Below, one piece after another: positions 44,162 through 52,849 of a stretch of 64,000 bases of DNA. Source of the stretch: Hymenobacter sp. BT188 (lineage in GTDB: Bacteria > Bacteroidota > Bacteroidia > Cytophagales > Hymenobacteraceae); NCBI RefSeq assembly GCF_014333585.1, contig NZ_JACSCW010000001.1, positions 930,001 through 994,000 on the forward strand. Reading direction: 5' to 3'. The position numbers and the translations under genes are program-made. How positions within the stretch are numbered: position 1 is the first letter of the stretch; the number at the start of each line of letters is the position of its first letter. The notes below the pieces were generated by a model. The model was not told the DNA's origin. It worked only from the letters and a program-made list of their open reading frames with translations, and ran no database searches.

Positions 44162-46024
44162 CTACATCGTGTACTTACGCCCTTTATTCTGTTCCTTCAG
44201 ATACGCCATCAGCGGCTGAAAATAATCGACCATGGCGCGGGCGGATAAATCTTCGTCAGTTTTCTCCTTCAGCACGGTGCGCCAATCTTTGCTGGCACCC
44301 GGGCGCATGATGTCATTCAGAAACGCGCCTACTTCCTTACTGCCGTAGTAGTTGGTGGCGTGCGGATCTTGCTTCAGAATCTTCTTGGCGATGTGGTCGT
44401 GGAGCTGAAACAGGATGACGTAAGAGAGGGCGTAATCGTAATACTGCGCCGGGTCGTCGTTAATATGGGTTTTTGTGGCCGGGTCGAGGAAGTTTTCACC
44501 GCGAGTAGTAGGCGGTGTAATGCCCTGATACTTTTTCACCAGCTCCCACCACTTCGCATTCAGCTGATCGGGGGGCAAATTCTCGGCATAAAAGCTGTTT
44601 TCCCATTCGCTCATCACCCCCGAAGCAAACGGCAGGAAAGTCACGTAATTCAGCGCTTCCTTAAGCAAAGTTTGGGTCTGATCGGTTTTGGCCGAGGCCG
44701 GCACCAAGTCCAGACCCACCAGAAAGGGCTTTTGCGTAGCCGCCAAACCCATCAGGCTGCCCATGGCCTCGTGGTAGGCGCGATTGGCCCCGCTCCGCAG
44801 CAACACCGGCACTTCGGGGTTGGTGTAGCTCATGTAATAGTAGATGTGGCCCAGCTCGTGGTGAGTTGTTTCATACCACTCCGTGTTGGGCTCCACGCTC
44901 ATCAGGCTGCGCACGTCATTCTCCAAGTCCATGTGCCAGGCCGAGGCGTGGTTGTTCTTCTTGTAGTTGGCGCCAGCGGGCAATGGGTACAGGCTGCTCT
45001 TTTCGTAGAAGCTGGAGGGCAAAGCGGCGAAGCCCAGGCTTTGGTAGAAGCGCTCGGCTTGCTTTACCTGCCACTCCGCGCCCTTTTTGGCTAATACGGC
45101 GTCGAGATTCAGGCCTTTCACGTCCACCATCGCGCTCCAGTCCTGGCCCCAGCGGTTGGGCAGCCAGTGGGCGGGCAAGTAGTCGGGCACCTGCTTCTGG
45201 CCGTATTTCTTGGCTAGCTCATAGCGGGCGTATGTGTGCAGCTCGCGGTACAGAGGCCGCAGTTCGTCGTTAATCTGACGTACCAGCTGCATCATCTCCT
45301 CCCGCGTAAGACCGTAATCGGAGGCTTGGTAGGTGAAATAATCAGGGTAGCCGAGGGCCTTGACCGTTTCGTTGCGCAGACCGCGCAAGTTCAGCAAGCC
45401 TTCCTTGAGCGTAGGGCCGATGGCTTTGCTGGCCTCCCAGGCTGCCTGGCGCTTGGTCGGGTTTTTCTCCTTGCGCAGTACCTCATCAATATCATTGGTC
45501 GTTACCGACTTACCCTGATATTTATAGTCGAAGCCGTAAAGCTTTTCTACCTGCGCCGTTTCGGCCTTGATGCGGCGCGTGACAACGTCAGCAATAGTTT
45601 GGGGCGAGTTGGCGGCGTTGTAAAGGGCGGCTTTCAACTGCTTGACCTGCAATTCGCTCAGGTCTGCCTGGTGTTCCAGAAGCTCCCGCAAACGGGTAAT
45701 ATTCTCGGTGCTGCCAGTGAAGGCGGCCATTGCCTGATTAGCGCGGGCCGTGGCGGCGGCATTGGTCGTGTCGCCGGGCACGATGTGGGTATTCGAGCGC
45801 CACTCCGCTTCCGCCGACTGCGTGTAAAGGCGCTGGTATTGAGTGGAATACTGCTGGAGGAAAGCATCGGCCTGAGTGCGCCAGTCGGGTGCGGCCGGCT
45901 GCGTTGCCGCGGGTGTTTCGGTGGTGGTATTGGCTGTGGGGGGCGTTTTTGCGGTGGGCGCACACGACCATATCGCACTGCCAAGGGCAACGCCGGCCAT
46001 TCCGGTAAGGAACGTCTTTTTCAT
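44162..46024 (-). CDS. M2 family metallopeptidase (ACE-like peptidyl-dipeptidase)
   Basis: A 620 aa lipoprotein with a Cys in the signal region (SAIWSCAP, Cys21) and a Pro/Thr linker. The zinc site is HHELGH (HEXXH), with the third ligand Glu downstream in AYHEAMG. The rest is mostly helical, as in the ACE fold. It cuts dipeptides from peptide ends in the periplasm. The gene is monocistronic. A GGGGGGC-G copy falls in the Pro-rich linker (TPPT). Confidence 0.93.
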   Translation of the reverse strand: MKKTFLTGMAGVALGSAIWSCAPTAKTPPTANTTTETPAATQPAAPDWRTQADAFLQQYSTQYQRLYTQSAEAEWRSNTHIVPGDTTNAAATARANQAMAAFTGSTENITRLRELLEHQADLSELQVKQLKAALYNAANSPQTIADVVTRRIKAETAQVEKLYGFDYKYQGKSVTTNDIDEVLRKEKNPTKRQAAWEASKAIGPTLKEGLLNLRGLRNETVKALGYPDYFTYQASDYGLTREEMMQLVRQINDELRPLYRELHTYARYELAKKYGQKQVPDYLPAHWLPNRWGQDWSAMVDVKGLNLDAVLAKKGAEWQVKQAERFYQSLGFAALPSSFYEKSSLYPLPAGANYKKNNHASAWHMDLENDVRSLMSVEPNTEWYETTHHELGHIYYYMSYTNPEVPVLLRSGANRAYHEAMGSLMGLAATQKPFLVGLDLVPASAKTDQTQTLLKEALNYVTFLPFASGVMSEWENSFYAENLPPDQLNAKWWELVKKYQGITPPTTRGENFLDPATKTHINDDPAQYYDYALSYVILFQLHDHIAKKILKQDPHATNYYGSKEVGAFLNDIMRPGASKDWRTVLKEKTDEDLSARAMVDYFQPLMAYLKEQNKGRKYTM

Positions 46025-46147
46025 AAGTGCTGAAATAGGGAAAGAGGTAGGTGGAGTTTCGTCCTCTAAAGTAACGACTTGCCGACAAGTGCCAGCAGCA
46101 CCTTCACTTTGCCTAATTCAAAGTCATACCTATCGCTAGGCAGAAGC

Positions 46148-47092
46148 TTAAGCTGCCGCCTGCTCCTGTAGTAAATGGCAGTCCTTGTACTTCTTGCCAC
46201 TCCCGCACGGACACGGAGAATTGCGGCCGAACCTGCGCCGACTCCGCAATGTTTTAAGCCATTCGCGCGGGTCGATAGCCGAACGCAGAAAACGCTTCTT
46301 GGGGTTTTGGCGCAGCGCACGGCTAAGCAGCTGATAAAGCTCCGGGTGGTTTTCCTGAAGCTTCTCGGGCTTCTCGAAAAAGTACTCCGTCACGACCGCA
46401 AAAAACTCGGCTTCGTTGGTGCCGGCGTAAGAGTTGATGTCGGACTTACCGTCGCGGATGGCCTCTATTTCGCGCTGCATCACCTCGGCCCAGGGCTGAA
46501 GCAATTCGGGGGGCAAAGCCATGGATGGCACGCCATCAATCACGCCGTCGGCCTGGTCGAGCAGGTGAGCGAACTCATGGATACCTACGTTTTGCTTGTC
46601 CAAGGAATCCTTAAAGCCTTGCTCTAATGAGGACTTGGAAAGATGCATGTAATGAGACGTTTGGAAATTACGGACGCTGCCTAGTAGCTGGCCTTGTAGG
46701 GGCGTCATTTCCTTGTTTGGGTCGCGGGCCTCGCGCCAAGCATCGGGTACAATAAGCACTTCGCTTAGGTTTCCATATTCCCAGTCAGGGAAGCCAAAAA
46801 CCGGAATAATCGCAGAGGCTGCCACCAATACGCGCGTCGTATCATCTACATCAGTCTGAACGCCAGTGATGAGCGTTTGGGCCAGGAAAACCTGTACCGA
46901 TTTCTCAAACCGCTGCTTTTCGTTTTTGGTAAGCGACAGATAGAAAGCCACGCGTTCCATCAGAATTCGCCGCCACTCCACAGGAAATTCTTCGGCCAAA
47001 GCCTCCGTCCGCACGCGCGAATCGCGGGTGATGTAGCGGTAGAAGAGAAAGATCAGGCCGCCAATAATGGCCAGGAAAATAGCGTAGCTCAT
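46148..47092 (-). CDS. MtfA-like zinc peptidase fused to a C-terminal SEC-C motif
   Basis: A 314 aa protein: one N-terminal membrane segment, then an MtfA/YeeI-type domain with HEFAHLLDQADG (zinc HEXXH) in the middle, and at the C-terminus the zinc-knuckle SEC-C motif GRNSPCPCGSGKKYKDC. In E. coli, MtfA modifies Mlc and peptides; the added SEC-C and membrane anchor are unusual for it. The SEC-C is often found on proteins that bind other proteins or ribosomes. The next gene downstream on this strand is the M2 peptidase, 123 bp away. Confidence 0.87.
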   Translation of the reverse strand: MSYAIFLAIIGGLIFLFYRYITRDSRVRTEALAEEFPVEWRRILMERVAFYLSLTKNEKQRFEKSVQVFLAQTLITGVQTDVDDTTRVLVAASAIIPVFGFPDWEYGNLSEVLIVPDAWREARDPNKEMTPLQGQLLGSVRNFQTSHYMHLSKSSLEQGFKDSLDKQNVGIHEFAHLLDQADGVIDGVPSMALPPELLQPWAEVMQREIEAIRDGKSDINSYAGTNEAEFFAVVTEYFFEKPEKLQENHPELYQLLSRALRQNPKKRFLRSAIDPREWLKTLRSRRRFGRNSPCPCGSGKKYKDCHLLQEQAAA

Positions 47093-47238
47093 GAGGGTTC
47101 AAATCAATAAACAGGCCTCGTGTACGCACTTATGGCGTTAATAGCTGAGCTGGGGGGCTTTTTTATTCATACTCTTGGATAGACTCTCATAAAAAGACCG
47201 TGCAGACAGCCTCAGACTGCTTAACCTATGCCTACTCG

Positions 47239-47874
47239 TTAGTCGCAGAAGGCTGGTAAATCGGGGTTTTGGGCGAAGTCCAGCATCTGTTCCAACTGAG
47301 ACAGCGTAACCCGATCGGTGGATAAGTCTAGGTGGGGCAGCTCCGTGCGGTGGACCCAGCGTACGCCTGTCGTTTCGGGGGTGTCCGCTTGCAAGCTGCC
47401 GCCTACTATATCGCAGAGAACGAACGCTTTGTATACGTACCAGGGCTGCGGCGGGTGCGGGTGTTGCTTTTTGTCGAAGAGGGCCAAAAGGCGTACAGCT
47501 TGGGTTTCAAGGCCTGTTTCTTCCCAGGCTTCCTTTACCGCGACCTCGAAGGGTGTGTAGCCTACATCGGCCCAGCCGCCGGGCAGCGACCAGCGGTTAT
47601 CGTCTATCTTTTCCTGCATCATCAGGATTTCGTCGGTACCTCGAAATACCACCGCCCGCACGTCCACTTTGGGAGTAGGGTAGCCCGCCTCGTTGGCAAA
47701 CAAGGTATTCAGCTTTGCAATGGGCTCATTGGTCAGGCTGGCCATCATTTGGAGACTGAGCGCCTGTATTTCCTCATAGCGCTCGGTGTCATAGGTACTT
47801 AGCGAATAAGTCAGGCCCGCCTGGGCCAGCGCCTGTAAGCGTTGAGCAACGGTCAGCCAGTCGGTAGCGGTCAT
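47239..47874 (-). CDS. Nudix hydrolase with NUDIX_N domain
   Basis: A 211 aa protein: an N-terminal helical NUDIX_N domain (about 1-65), then a Nudix domain with the box GWADVGYTPFEVAVKEAWEETGLE (Lys in place of the usual Arg before Glu; still a metal-binding pattern). Relatives hydrolyse ADP-ribose or act on other nucleotide sugars. Substrate is not known. It is followed by a PTP-like gene on the same strand after 69 bp of leftward gap. Confidence 0.87.
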   Translation of the reverse strand: MTATDWLTVAQRLQALAQAGLTYSLSTYDTERYEEIQALSLQMMASLTNEPIAKLNTLFANEAGYPTPKVDVRAVVFRGTDEILMMQEKIDDNRWSLPGGWADVGYTPFEVAVKEAWEETGLETQAVRLLALFDKKQHPHPPQPWYVYKAFVLCDIVGGSLQADTPETTGVRWVHRTELPHLDLSTDRVTLSQLEQMLDFAQNPDLPAFCD

Positions 47875-47942
47875 TTAATTGTGATTTTGATCTAACTACA
47901 AATTACCTCCAGCCACTGCCCAAACAGGGTGAAGGCGTCGCC

Positions 47943-48275
47943 CTAAAGCTCCGGCAAGAAAGGTTGCAGCCGCTTCCGTAGCAACACCTGAAGCACTGGA
48001 TCCTGAAACTGATAATCGTCGGGGATGCGCAAGCAGATAACGAGTTTGCCGGCCAGCTGGGGGGCAAATTTGGCGCGCAGCCGGTCAGCATGGCGGCGCT
48101 CCATCACAAAAATCACATCGGCCCAACCCAAATGTCCAGCCGTGACGCGCACTCTTGCGCCCGGCTCAGTACCAGCTGAGCGCGTTTCGTAGTGTGCATG
48201 ATCGTCGAACAGGCGTTCGGCTGTAAGACTGCGCCAGCGGTTTTGGCTACAGATGAAAAGGAGTTGGCGCGCCAT
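47943..48275 (-). CDS. Low-molecular-weight PTP-like protein
   Basis: A 110 aa protein starting with LLFICSQNRWRSLTAERLF, which is a low-molecular-weight phosphatase P-loop of CxxNxxRS type; the family consensus CxxNxCRSP is kept only in part. The C-terminal DDYQFQDP could supply the acid Asp. It is short (normal is about 150 aa). Relatives in Bacteroidota are annotated as tyrosine phosphatases; activity is plausible but not certain. Confidence 0.75.
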   Translation of the reverse strand: MARQLLFICSQNRWRSLTAERLFDDHAHYETRSAGTEPGARVRVTAGHLGWADVIFVMERRHADRLRAKFAPQLAGKLVICLRIPDDYQFQDPVLQVLLRKRLQPFLPEL

Positions 48276-48304
48276 TCAATGGAAAATTAATATGCCGCCG
48301 AGCG

Positions 48305-49687
48305 CTACAGCACCACCGACACCCGAATCTTGCGGCCTTTCACCTTAGCGCCCGTTACGCGCTGGGCTACGTCCTGAGCAAACTGACGCGGTACGGCCAC
48401 GTAGCTGTAGTGGTCGAATACCTCGATGTGGCCTATAGCTTCGCGCTCTAGGCCGCCATGCGCCACAAACGTACCTACCAAGTCGTGGGCACTGACTTTG
48501 TCCTTGCGGCCGGCAGATACGTGTAGGGTCACGTTTTCGGGGCGCGGGGCTTTAGGTGCGGCGGGGGGCAAAGCCGGCGCATGCATGGTTTTCCACTTGA
48601 TACTTTCCGCTACGGGCCACTTCTGTACGTGGTTTTGCTCGTGGGGCGTGGCCAGAATGTGAGCCGTACCGACGGCCCCCGCGCGGGCCGTACGACCAGC
48701 GCGGTGCTGGAAAGAGTCGGCCTTGTCGGGGGCGTCGTACTGGATGACGGTGTCGAGGGCCGTTACGTCGAGGCCGCGGGCGGCTACATCGGTGGCAACT
48801 AGCGCCTGCGCTGAGCCGTTGCGCAGCTTCATCAGGGCTTTGTCGCGCTCGGGCTGGGGCATTTTGCCGTGTAATACTTCGGCGGCCACGCCCCGGCCAA
48901 CCAGGAAACGGGAAAGCTCCACGCACCGGTCGCGGGTGTTACAGAAAATAAGGGCGCGGCCGGTTTCGGGCTGATGCAGCAGGTGCAGCAGGGCGGCGGG
49001 CTTTTTCTCAATAGGCCCTACCTGTCCCAGCAACGTCAGGTTTTCGGGCAGCTCATCCGTATCCTCGCCGGCGTTTACCACCCGCGGCCGGGTCAGGTTG
49101 GCCCGAATCAGATTCAACACTTTATCCGACATCGTGGCCGAAAACAGCATAGTCTGCCGACGGCGGGGCAGGCGCTTAATTATTTCGACCAGCTCATCCT
49201 GAAAACCTAGCTCCAGCAGCTTGTCGGCTTCATCCAAAATCAGCGTTTTAAGTTGATTGGGAATAATTGTGCGTCGCTCCAGGTGGTCGAGCAGACGGCC
49301 CGGTGTGGCCACAATTACGTGAGGAGTTTGTTTCAACGATGCTGTTTCCTCGCGCATGGCGTGACCACCATAAAAGGCTGTTACGCGTAGGTTGGGAATG
49401 TATTTGCCTAGTTTTTTAAGCGCGTCGCGCACCTGCAGAGCCAGCTCGCGGGCGGGTACCAGCACCAGAATCTGCATGGTATCCTGAGTGACATCGATGT
49501 GCTGGAGTACGGAAAGACCGTAGGCGGCCGTTTTGCCTGAGCCAGTGGGTGCCTGGCCCGCCACATCCTGGCCGGCCAGGGCCATCGGAATTACTTCCAT
49601 CTGCACGGGCGTAGGAGCGGTAAAATTCAGCTCTTCGAGGGCTTGGAGCAGCGAGGGCGCGAGGCCGAGGTCGGAAAAAGAAGTCAT
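48305..49687 (-). CDS. DEAD-box RNA helicase with DbpA-type RNA-binding domain
   Basis: A 460 aa helicase: Q motif (FTAPTPVQ), Walker A APTGSGKT, DEAD box (LILDEADKL), SAT (FSATMS), motif V TDVAARGLD and motif VI HRAGRTARAG, then a C-terminal RRM-like DbpA domain (VTLHVSAGRKDKVSAHDLVG to the end). Such proteins remodel rRNA during ribosome assembly. I start at ATG 49687 (MTSFSDLGL). A clear -7 element for the minus strand lies 22 bp upstream. Confidence 0.92.
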   Translation of the reverse strand: MTSFSDLGLAPSLLQALEELNFTAPTPVQMEVIPMALAGQDVAGQAPTGSGKTAAYGLSVLQHIDVTQDTMQILVLVPARELALQVRDALKKLGKYIPNLRVTAFYGGHAMREETASLKQTPHVIVATPGRLLDHLERRTIIPNQLKTLILDEADKLLELGFQDELVEIIKRLPRRRQTMLFSATMSDKVLNLIRANLTRPRVVNAGEDTDELPENLTLLGQVGPIEKKPAALLHLLHQPETGRALIFCNTRDRCVELSRFLVGRGVAAEVLHGKMPQPERDKALMKLRNGSAQALVATDVAARGLDVTALDTVIQYDAPDKADSFQHRAGRTARAGAVGTAHILATPHEQNHVQKWPVAESIKWKTMHAPALPPAAPKAPRPENVTLHVSAGRKDKVSAHDLVGTFVAHGGLEREAIGHIEVFDHYSYVAVPRQFAQDVAQRVTGAKVKGRKIRVSVVL

Positions 49688-49708
49688 AGAAAGCACAAAA
49701 GGATACTA

Positions 49709-49716
49709 CAAAGGTA
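49709..49716 (-). promoter_or_regulatory. -7 element (TACCTTTG) of the DEAD-box helicase promoter
   Basis: On the minus strand TACCTTTG matches TAnnTTTG perfectly. A TTG about 22 bases upstream could be the -33 element. Confidence 0.55.
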
Positions 49717-49773
49717 GGCAGCCCGGCGGCAGCAGCCGCAACCCTTTGTGCGGTACCCCGTACCTGCGCTCCG

Positions 49774-49781
49774 TACCTTTG
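49774..49781 (+). promoter_or_regulatory. -7 element (TACCTTTG) of the MFS gene promoter
   Basis: TACCTTTG at the plus strand, with TTTG at 49745-49748 a little farther upstream than usual (25-bp spacing). It faces away from the helicase promoter. Confidence 0.45.
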
Positions 49782-49876
49782 TACCGGCAGAACCAAAAGC
49801 TGCCAACAAAAAAGCCCCCCAGTCGCTTTAAAGGTCTGTTGAACAGAGGCAGCGAGCCTGGATCTACCCGCGCAGC

Positions 49877-51106
49877 GTGAAGAATGAAGTTGTGATTACT
49901 CAAAATAGAACCCAACACCCCACCGCCATATTACCTCAAATTCAGGCTCCGCTCACAAGCGGGCTCGTGTGGCTGATGGCCATTACCTGCGGCCTGGTGG
50001 TGGCCAATATTTACTACAACCAACCGCTGCTGGTCGAGATTGGCCGCACATTTCAGGTGTCGGATAGCCGGGTAAGCTGGGTTGCTACCATCACGCAGGT
50101 GGGCTATACGCTGGGGCTGCTATTTGCCGTGCCGCTGGGCGATAAAGTAGAGCGCAAAGGCTTGATTCTGTTGCTGCTATTGTGCGCGGCGGCATGTCTG
50201 GCCGGCGCAGCGCTGGCACCATCCTGCGTCGTACTGGTGGCAGCCAGCCTCTTAATCGGCATTTTTTCAGCCGTGCCTCAGCTACTGGTGCCTATGGCTG
50301 CATCTTTGGCCACCGACGCCGAGCGGGGCAAAGTGGTGGGTAAAATAATGAGCGGTTTGCTGATCGGAATTCTGCTCTCGCGCACCCTGAGCGGCTACGT
50401 GGGAGCACATTTTGGCTGGCGCACCATGTTTGGCGGCGGCGCGCTGATGATGTTGGTGCTGGTGGCTATTCTGGCGCTGCGTCTGCCCCGCAACCAACCG
50501 TCGTTCAAAGGCACTTACGGCAGCCTGATGAAGTCTTTGCTGACGCTAACGCGCGATTTGCCCACGCTACGCAGGTCCTCACTGGTCGGCGCGTGTATGT
50601 TTGGCGGCCTCACTGTTTTCTGGACTACGCTGGTGTTTTTCCTAGAGGGCGCACCTTATTTTTATAAAAGCGACGTGGTAGGCTTTTTCGGGGTAATTGG
50701 TGCTTGTGGAGCATTGGCCGCGCCTTTAGCAGGCAAGCTGGCCGATGAGCGCGGCTCCGATTACGCCCTAAGTATGGGGATTCTGCTGGCGCTGGGAGCT
50801 TACCTGTTGCTGGGCCTAACTGGCGTGTACTTGGTAGGTCTTATTCTCGGGGTTATCATTCTGGACGTGGGCCAGCAGGTGACGCACATCTCCAACCAGT
50901 CGCGGATTTTCTCCTTGATACCGGAAGCCCGGAGCCGCCTGAATACGGTGTACATGACCAGTTCTTTTATTGGCGGGTCGTTAGGGTCGCTGGCTGGTGG
51001 CTTTGCGTGGGCGCATTGGCAATGGCCAGGCGTGTGCGCCACGGGCCTGGTTTTCGTAATAGCGGCGTTTCTGATTAACCGATTTTATGGCCGCGCCGGT
51101 AGCTAG
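49877..51106 (+). CDS. MFS transporter (YnfM/Bcr-like)
   Basis: A 409 aa twelve-helix permease beginning with a short hydrophilic N-terminus, then ITCGLVVANIYYNQPLLVEIG, the motif IYYNQP of this MFS group, and AVPLGDKVERKG in loop 2. Substrate unknown; related proteins export drugs or amino acids. Start is GTG 49877. A G5C-T5 copy of the dispersed word (51106-51116) follows the stop directly and may help end transcription. Confidence 0.87.
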   Translation: MKNEVVITQNRTQHPTAILPQIQAPLTSGLVWLMAITCGLVVANIYYNQPLLVEIGRTFQVSDSRVSWVATITQVGYTLGLLFAVPLGDKVERKGLILLLLLCAAACLAGAALAPSCVVLVAASLLIGIFSAVPQLLVPMAASLATDAERGKVVGKIMSGLLIGILLSRTLSGYVGAHFGWRTMFGGGALMMLVLVAILALRLPRNQPSFKGTYGSLMKSLLTLTRDLPTLRRSSLVGACMFGGLTVFWTTLVFFLEGAPYFYKSDVVGFFGVIGACGALAAPLAGKLADERGSDYALSMGILLALGAYLLLGLTGVYLVGLILGVIILDVGQQVTHISNQSRIFSLIPEARSRLNTVYMTSSFIGGSLGSLAGGFAWAHWQWPGVCATGLVFVIAAFLINRFYGRAGS

Positions 51107-51115
51107 GGGGCTTTT

Positions 51116-52084
51116 TTATCCTTTAATTCGTCGTACGCCATCCTCGCTGACATCCACCAATCGGTAGCGCACTGCCGACTTCTTGGGTCGAATATCTATG
51201 CCGGCATAATGGGCATACACCTTCGTGAAGCAGGCGCCGAAGTAGAAGATCATGGCCGAATAGAATACAAACAGCAGCACGAGTACAATGCTGGAAGCGG
51301 GCCCATAGATGGGACCTAAGTTGCGCGGTACCAGCAGATAGCCGAGAATCAGCTCGCCGATGTCGATGCAGACGGCCGTCAGAATTGCCCCCCGAAGCAC
51401 GGCCCGCCAGGGTACATACGCACTGCTCAGGTTGCGAAACGTGACGGCAAACCAGGTGGATAGAATCAGCAGGGACGTCAGTAAACTCAGGCCCTGAAAC
51501 AGGTAGTAGCCAAAGGTGGCGTCGAAGTCGCGGGTGTAATCGGCTAAGAAGGCCAGCACGGCATCGGTCAGGAAGGCCAGCAGCGTAAGCAGGGCCGTGG
51601 CCAGCAGTACGCCCAGCGAGCGGACCCGCTCGTGCAGCACTTTGTGAAATTGACCCTCCGTACGCTGGGGGCGAACCTTCCAAAGCTGGTTTAGCGAATG
51701 CTGAATAACGACGAAAAGCGTAGTGGCGATAAAAACCAAAAAGGCAGACCCCAGCCATGTCATCAGGCGGCTGCGCTCTATATTGCTCACGTTTTGCAGA
51801 ATTTGCTCTACCAGTCCGGCCGCCGGATAGCCCAGCAGATTCGAGATTTTTTGCAGCAGCAGCCCGCGCACCGTGGAGGCTGAATAAATGCCCCCCAGCA
51901 CTTGAATGAGGATAATAAGGATGGGCGGGAGGGCAAACGTGGCAAAAAAAGCAGTAGCCGCGCCCAAACGCAACGGGTCGTTGGCGCCCAGCTCGCGGGC
52001 GGCACGCCGGAGCAGGACAAAAAAATCAGTCCAGACTTTGTGCCGGGGCTGACCCGGCTCGCGTACTTTTGCCATGTGCCTCAT
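51116..52084 (-). CDS. YihY/BrkB family membrane protein
   Basis: A 322 aa protein with about six helices of the YihY/virulence factor BrkB family. Signature sequences are LRLGAATAFFATFALPPILIIL and a late GPIYGPASSIVLVLLFVFYSAMIFYFGACFT. Often annotated as RNase BN in old records, which is a mistake for this family. It overlaps no other gene; it converges on the MFS gene, with 9 bp between the stops. Confidence 0.9.
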   Translation of the reverse strand: MRHMAKVREPGQPRHKVWTDFFVLLRRAARELGANDPLRLGAATAFFATFALPPILIILIQVLGGIYSASTVRGLLLQKISNLLGYPAAGLVEQILQNVSNIERSRLMTWLGSAFLVFIATTLFVVIQHSLNQLWKVRPQRTEGQFHKVLHERVRSLGVLLATALLTLLAFLTDAVLAFLADYTRDFDATFGYYLFQGLSLLTSLLILSTWFAVTFRNLSSAYVPWRAVLRGAILTAVCIDIGELILGYLLVPRNLGPIYGPASSIVLVLLFVFYSAMIFYFGACFTKVYAHYAGIDIRPKKSAVRYRLVDVSEDGVRRIKG

Positions 52085-52251
52085 CTTGTCAGTGTGCGGC
52101 TACACTATATACGCTCTCTACGGCGCCCATTGAGAATGCTAGCGATTCAAATAGTAAAACAACTCGCCTGCGCTGGCTCCGGCTTTGAATATGAAATAAG
52201 CGGCAAGAGTGCACAAAATAACCTTCGCGGGCTTCTTTTCCAGCAAATGAG

Positions 52252-52291
52252 CGTAGCTACTGAGGTCTTTCCGTAGCTACTGAGGTCTTTC
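52252..52291. repeat. 20-bp tandem direct repeat, two copies
   Basis: CGTAGCTACTGAGGTCTTTC occurs twice in a row, perfectly, about 20 bp upstream of the DUF2062 start. Confidence 0.95.
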
Positions 52292-52311
52292 ATTGTCTGT
52301 TGTCGTGATGT

Positions 52312-52839
52312 ATGAGTGAGCAAATAATTCCGCAGACATCACCTCCAGACACGTCTACCACGCCGCCCCGAATCAGTTGGCTGCGCCGCCGGATACTCAT
52401 GCCGCTGCTGGACTTGTTGCAGCAAGGACTTTCTCCAACGCAGCTGGCCCTAACGGTAGCCTTAGGAGTAGTGTTTGGGCTGATTCCAGTCCTGGGAGTC
52501 ACGACGCTGCTCAGCACATTTGCGGCCGTAAGGCTGCGTCTGAACGTAGCGGCATTATTACTCATCAGTCACTTGATGAGCCCTTTCCAGTTGCTGTTGC
52601 TCATTCCACTGCTCCAACTCGGAGCCCGCGTGGTGGGCGACGGGACGGATACTGAATTAACCCTGATGCAGTTGCAGCACCTGCTCAGCACCGACTGGAT
52701 GGAAGCGGCCCGTTTGCTTTGGCGCGCCAGTCTGGGGGGCTTTTTGCTGTGGCTGCTGGCGTCCGTGGTGTTGGTGCCCGGGTTGTTCTACGGTTTGCGG
52801 CCCGTGTTCGACCGCGTAGCACGCCAGAAGGCAAAGTAA
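52312..52839 (+). CDS. DUF2062 membrane protein
   Basis: A 175 aa protein of the DUF2062 family. The core reads GLSPTQLALTVALGVVFGLIPVLGVTTLL, a re-entrant Gly/Pro-rich helix pair, followed by two further helices and LGGFLLWLLASVVL. Function unknown, often near lipid or glycosyl genes in other species; none is next to it here. It contains one motif copy coding for Gly-Gly-Phe (52734). Confidence 0.87.
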   Translation: MSEQIIPQTSPPDTSTTPPRISWLRRRILMPLLDLLQQGLSPTQLALTVALGVVFGLIPVLGVTTLLSTFAAVRLRLNVAALLLISHLMSPFQLLLLIPLLQLGARVVGDGTDTELTLMQLQHLLSTDWMEAARLLWRASLGGFLLWLLASVVLVPGLFYGLRPVFDRVARQKAK

Positions 52840-52849
52840 CCCTTTCGGG

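Noticed and set aside
44360..45094. 244-residue open frame on the plus strand inside the M2 peptidase gene
   Set aside because: It is a shadow of the peptidase gene; no family match can be seen.
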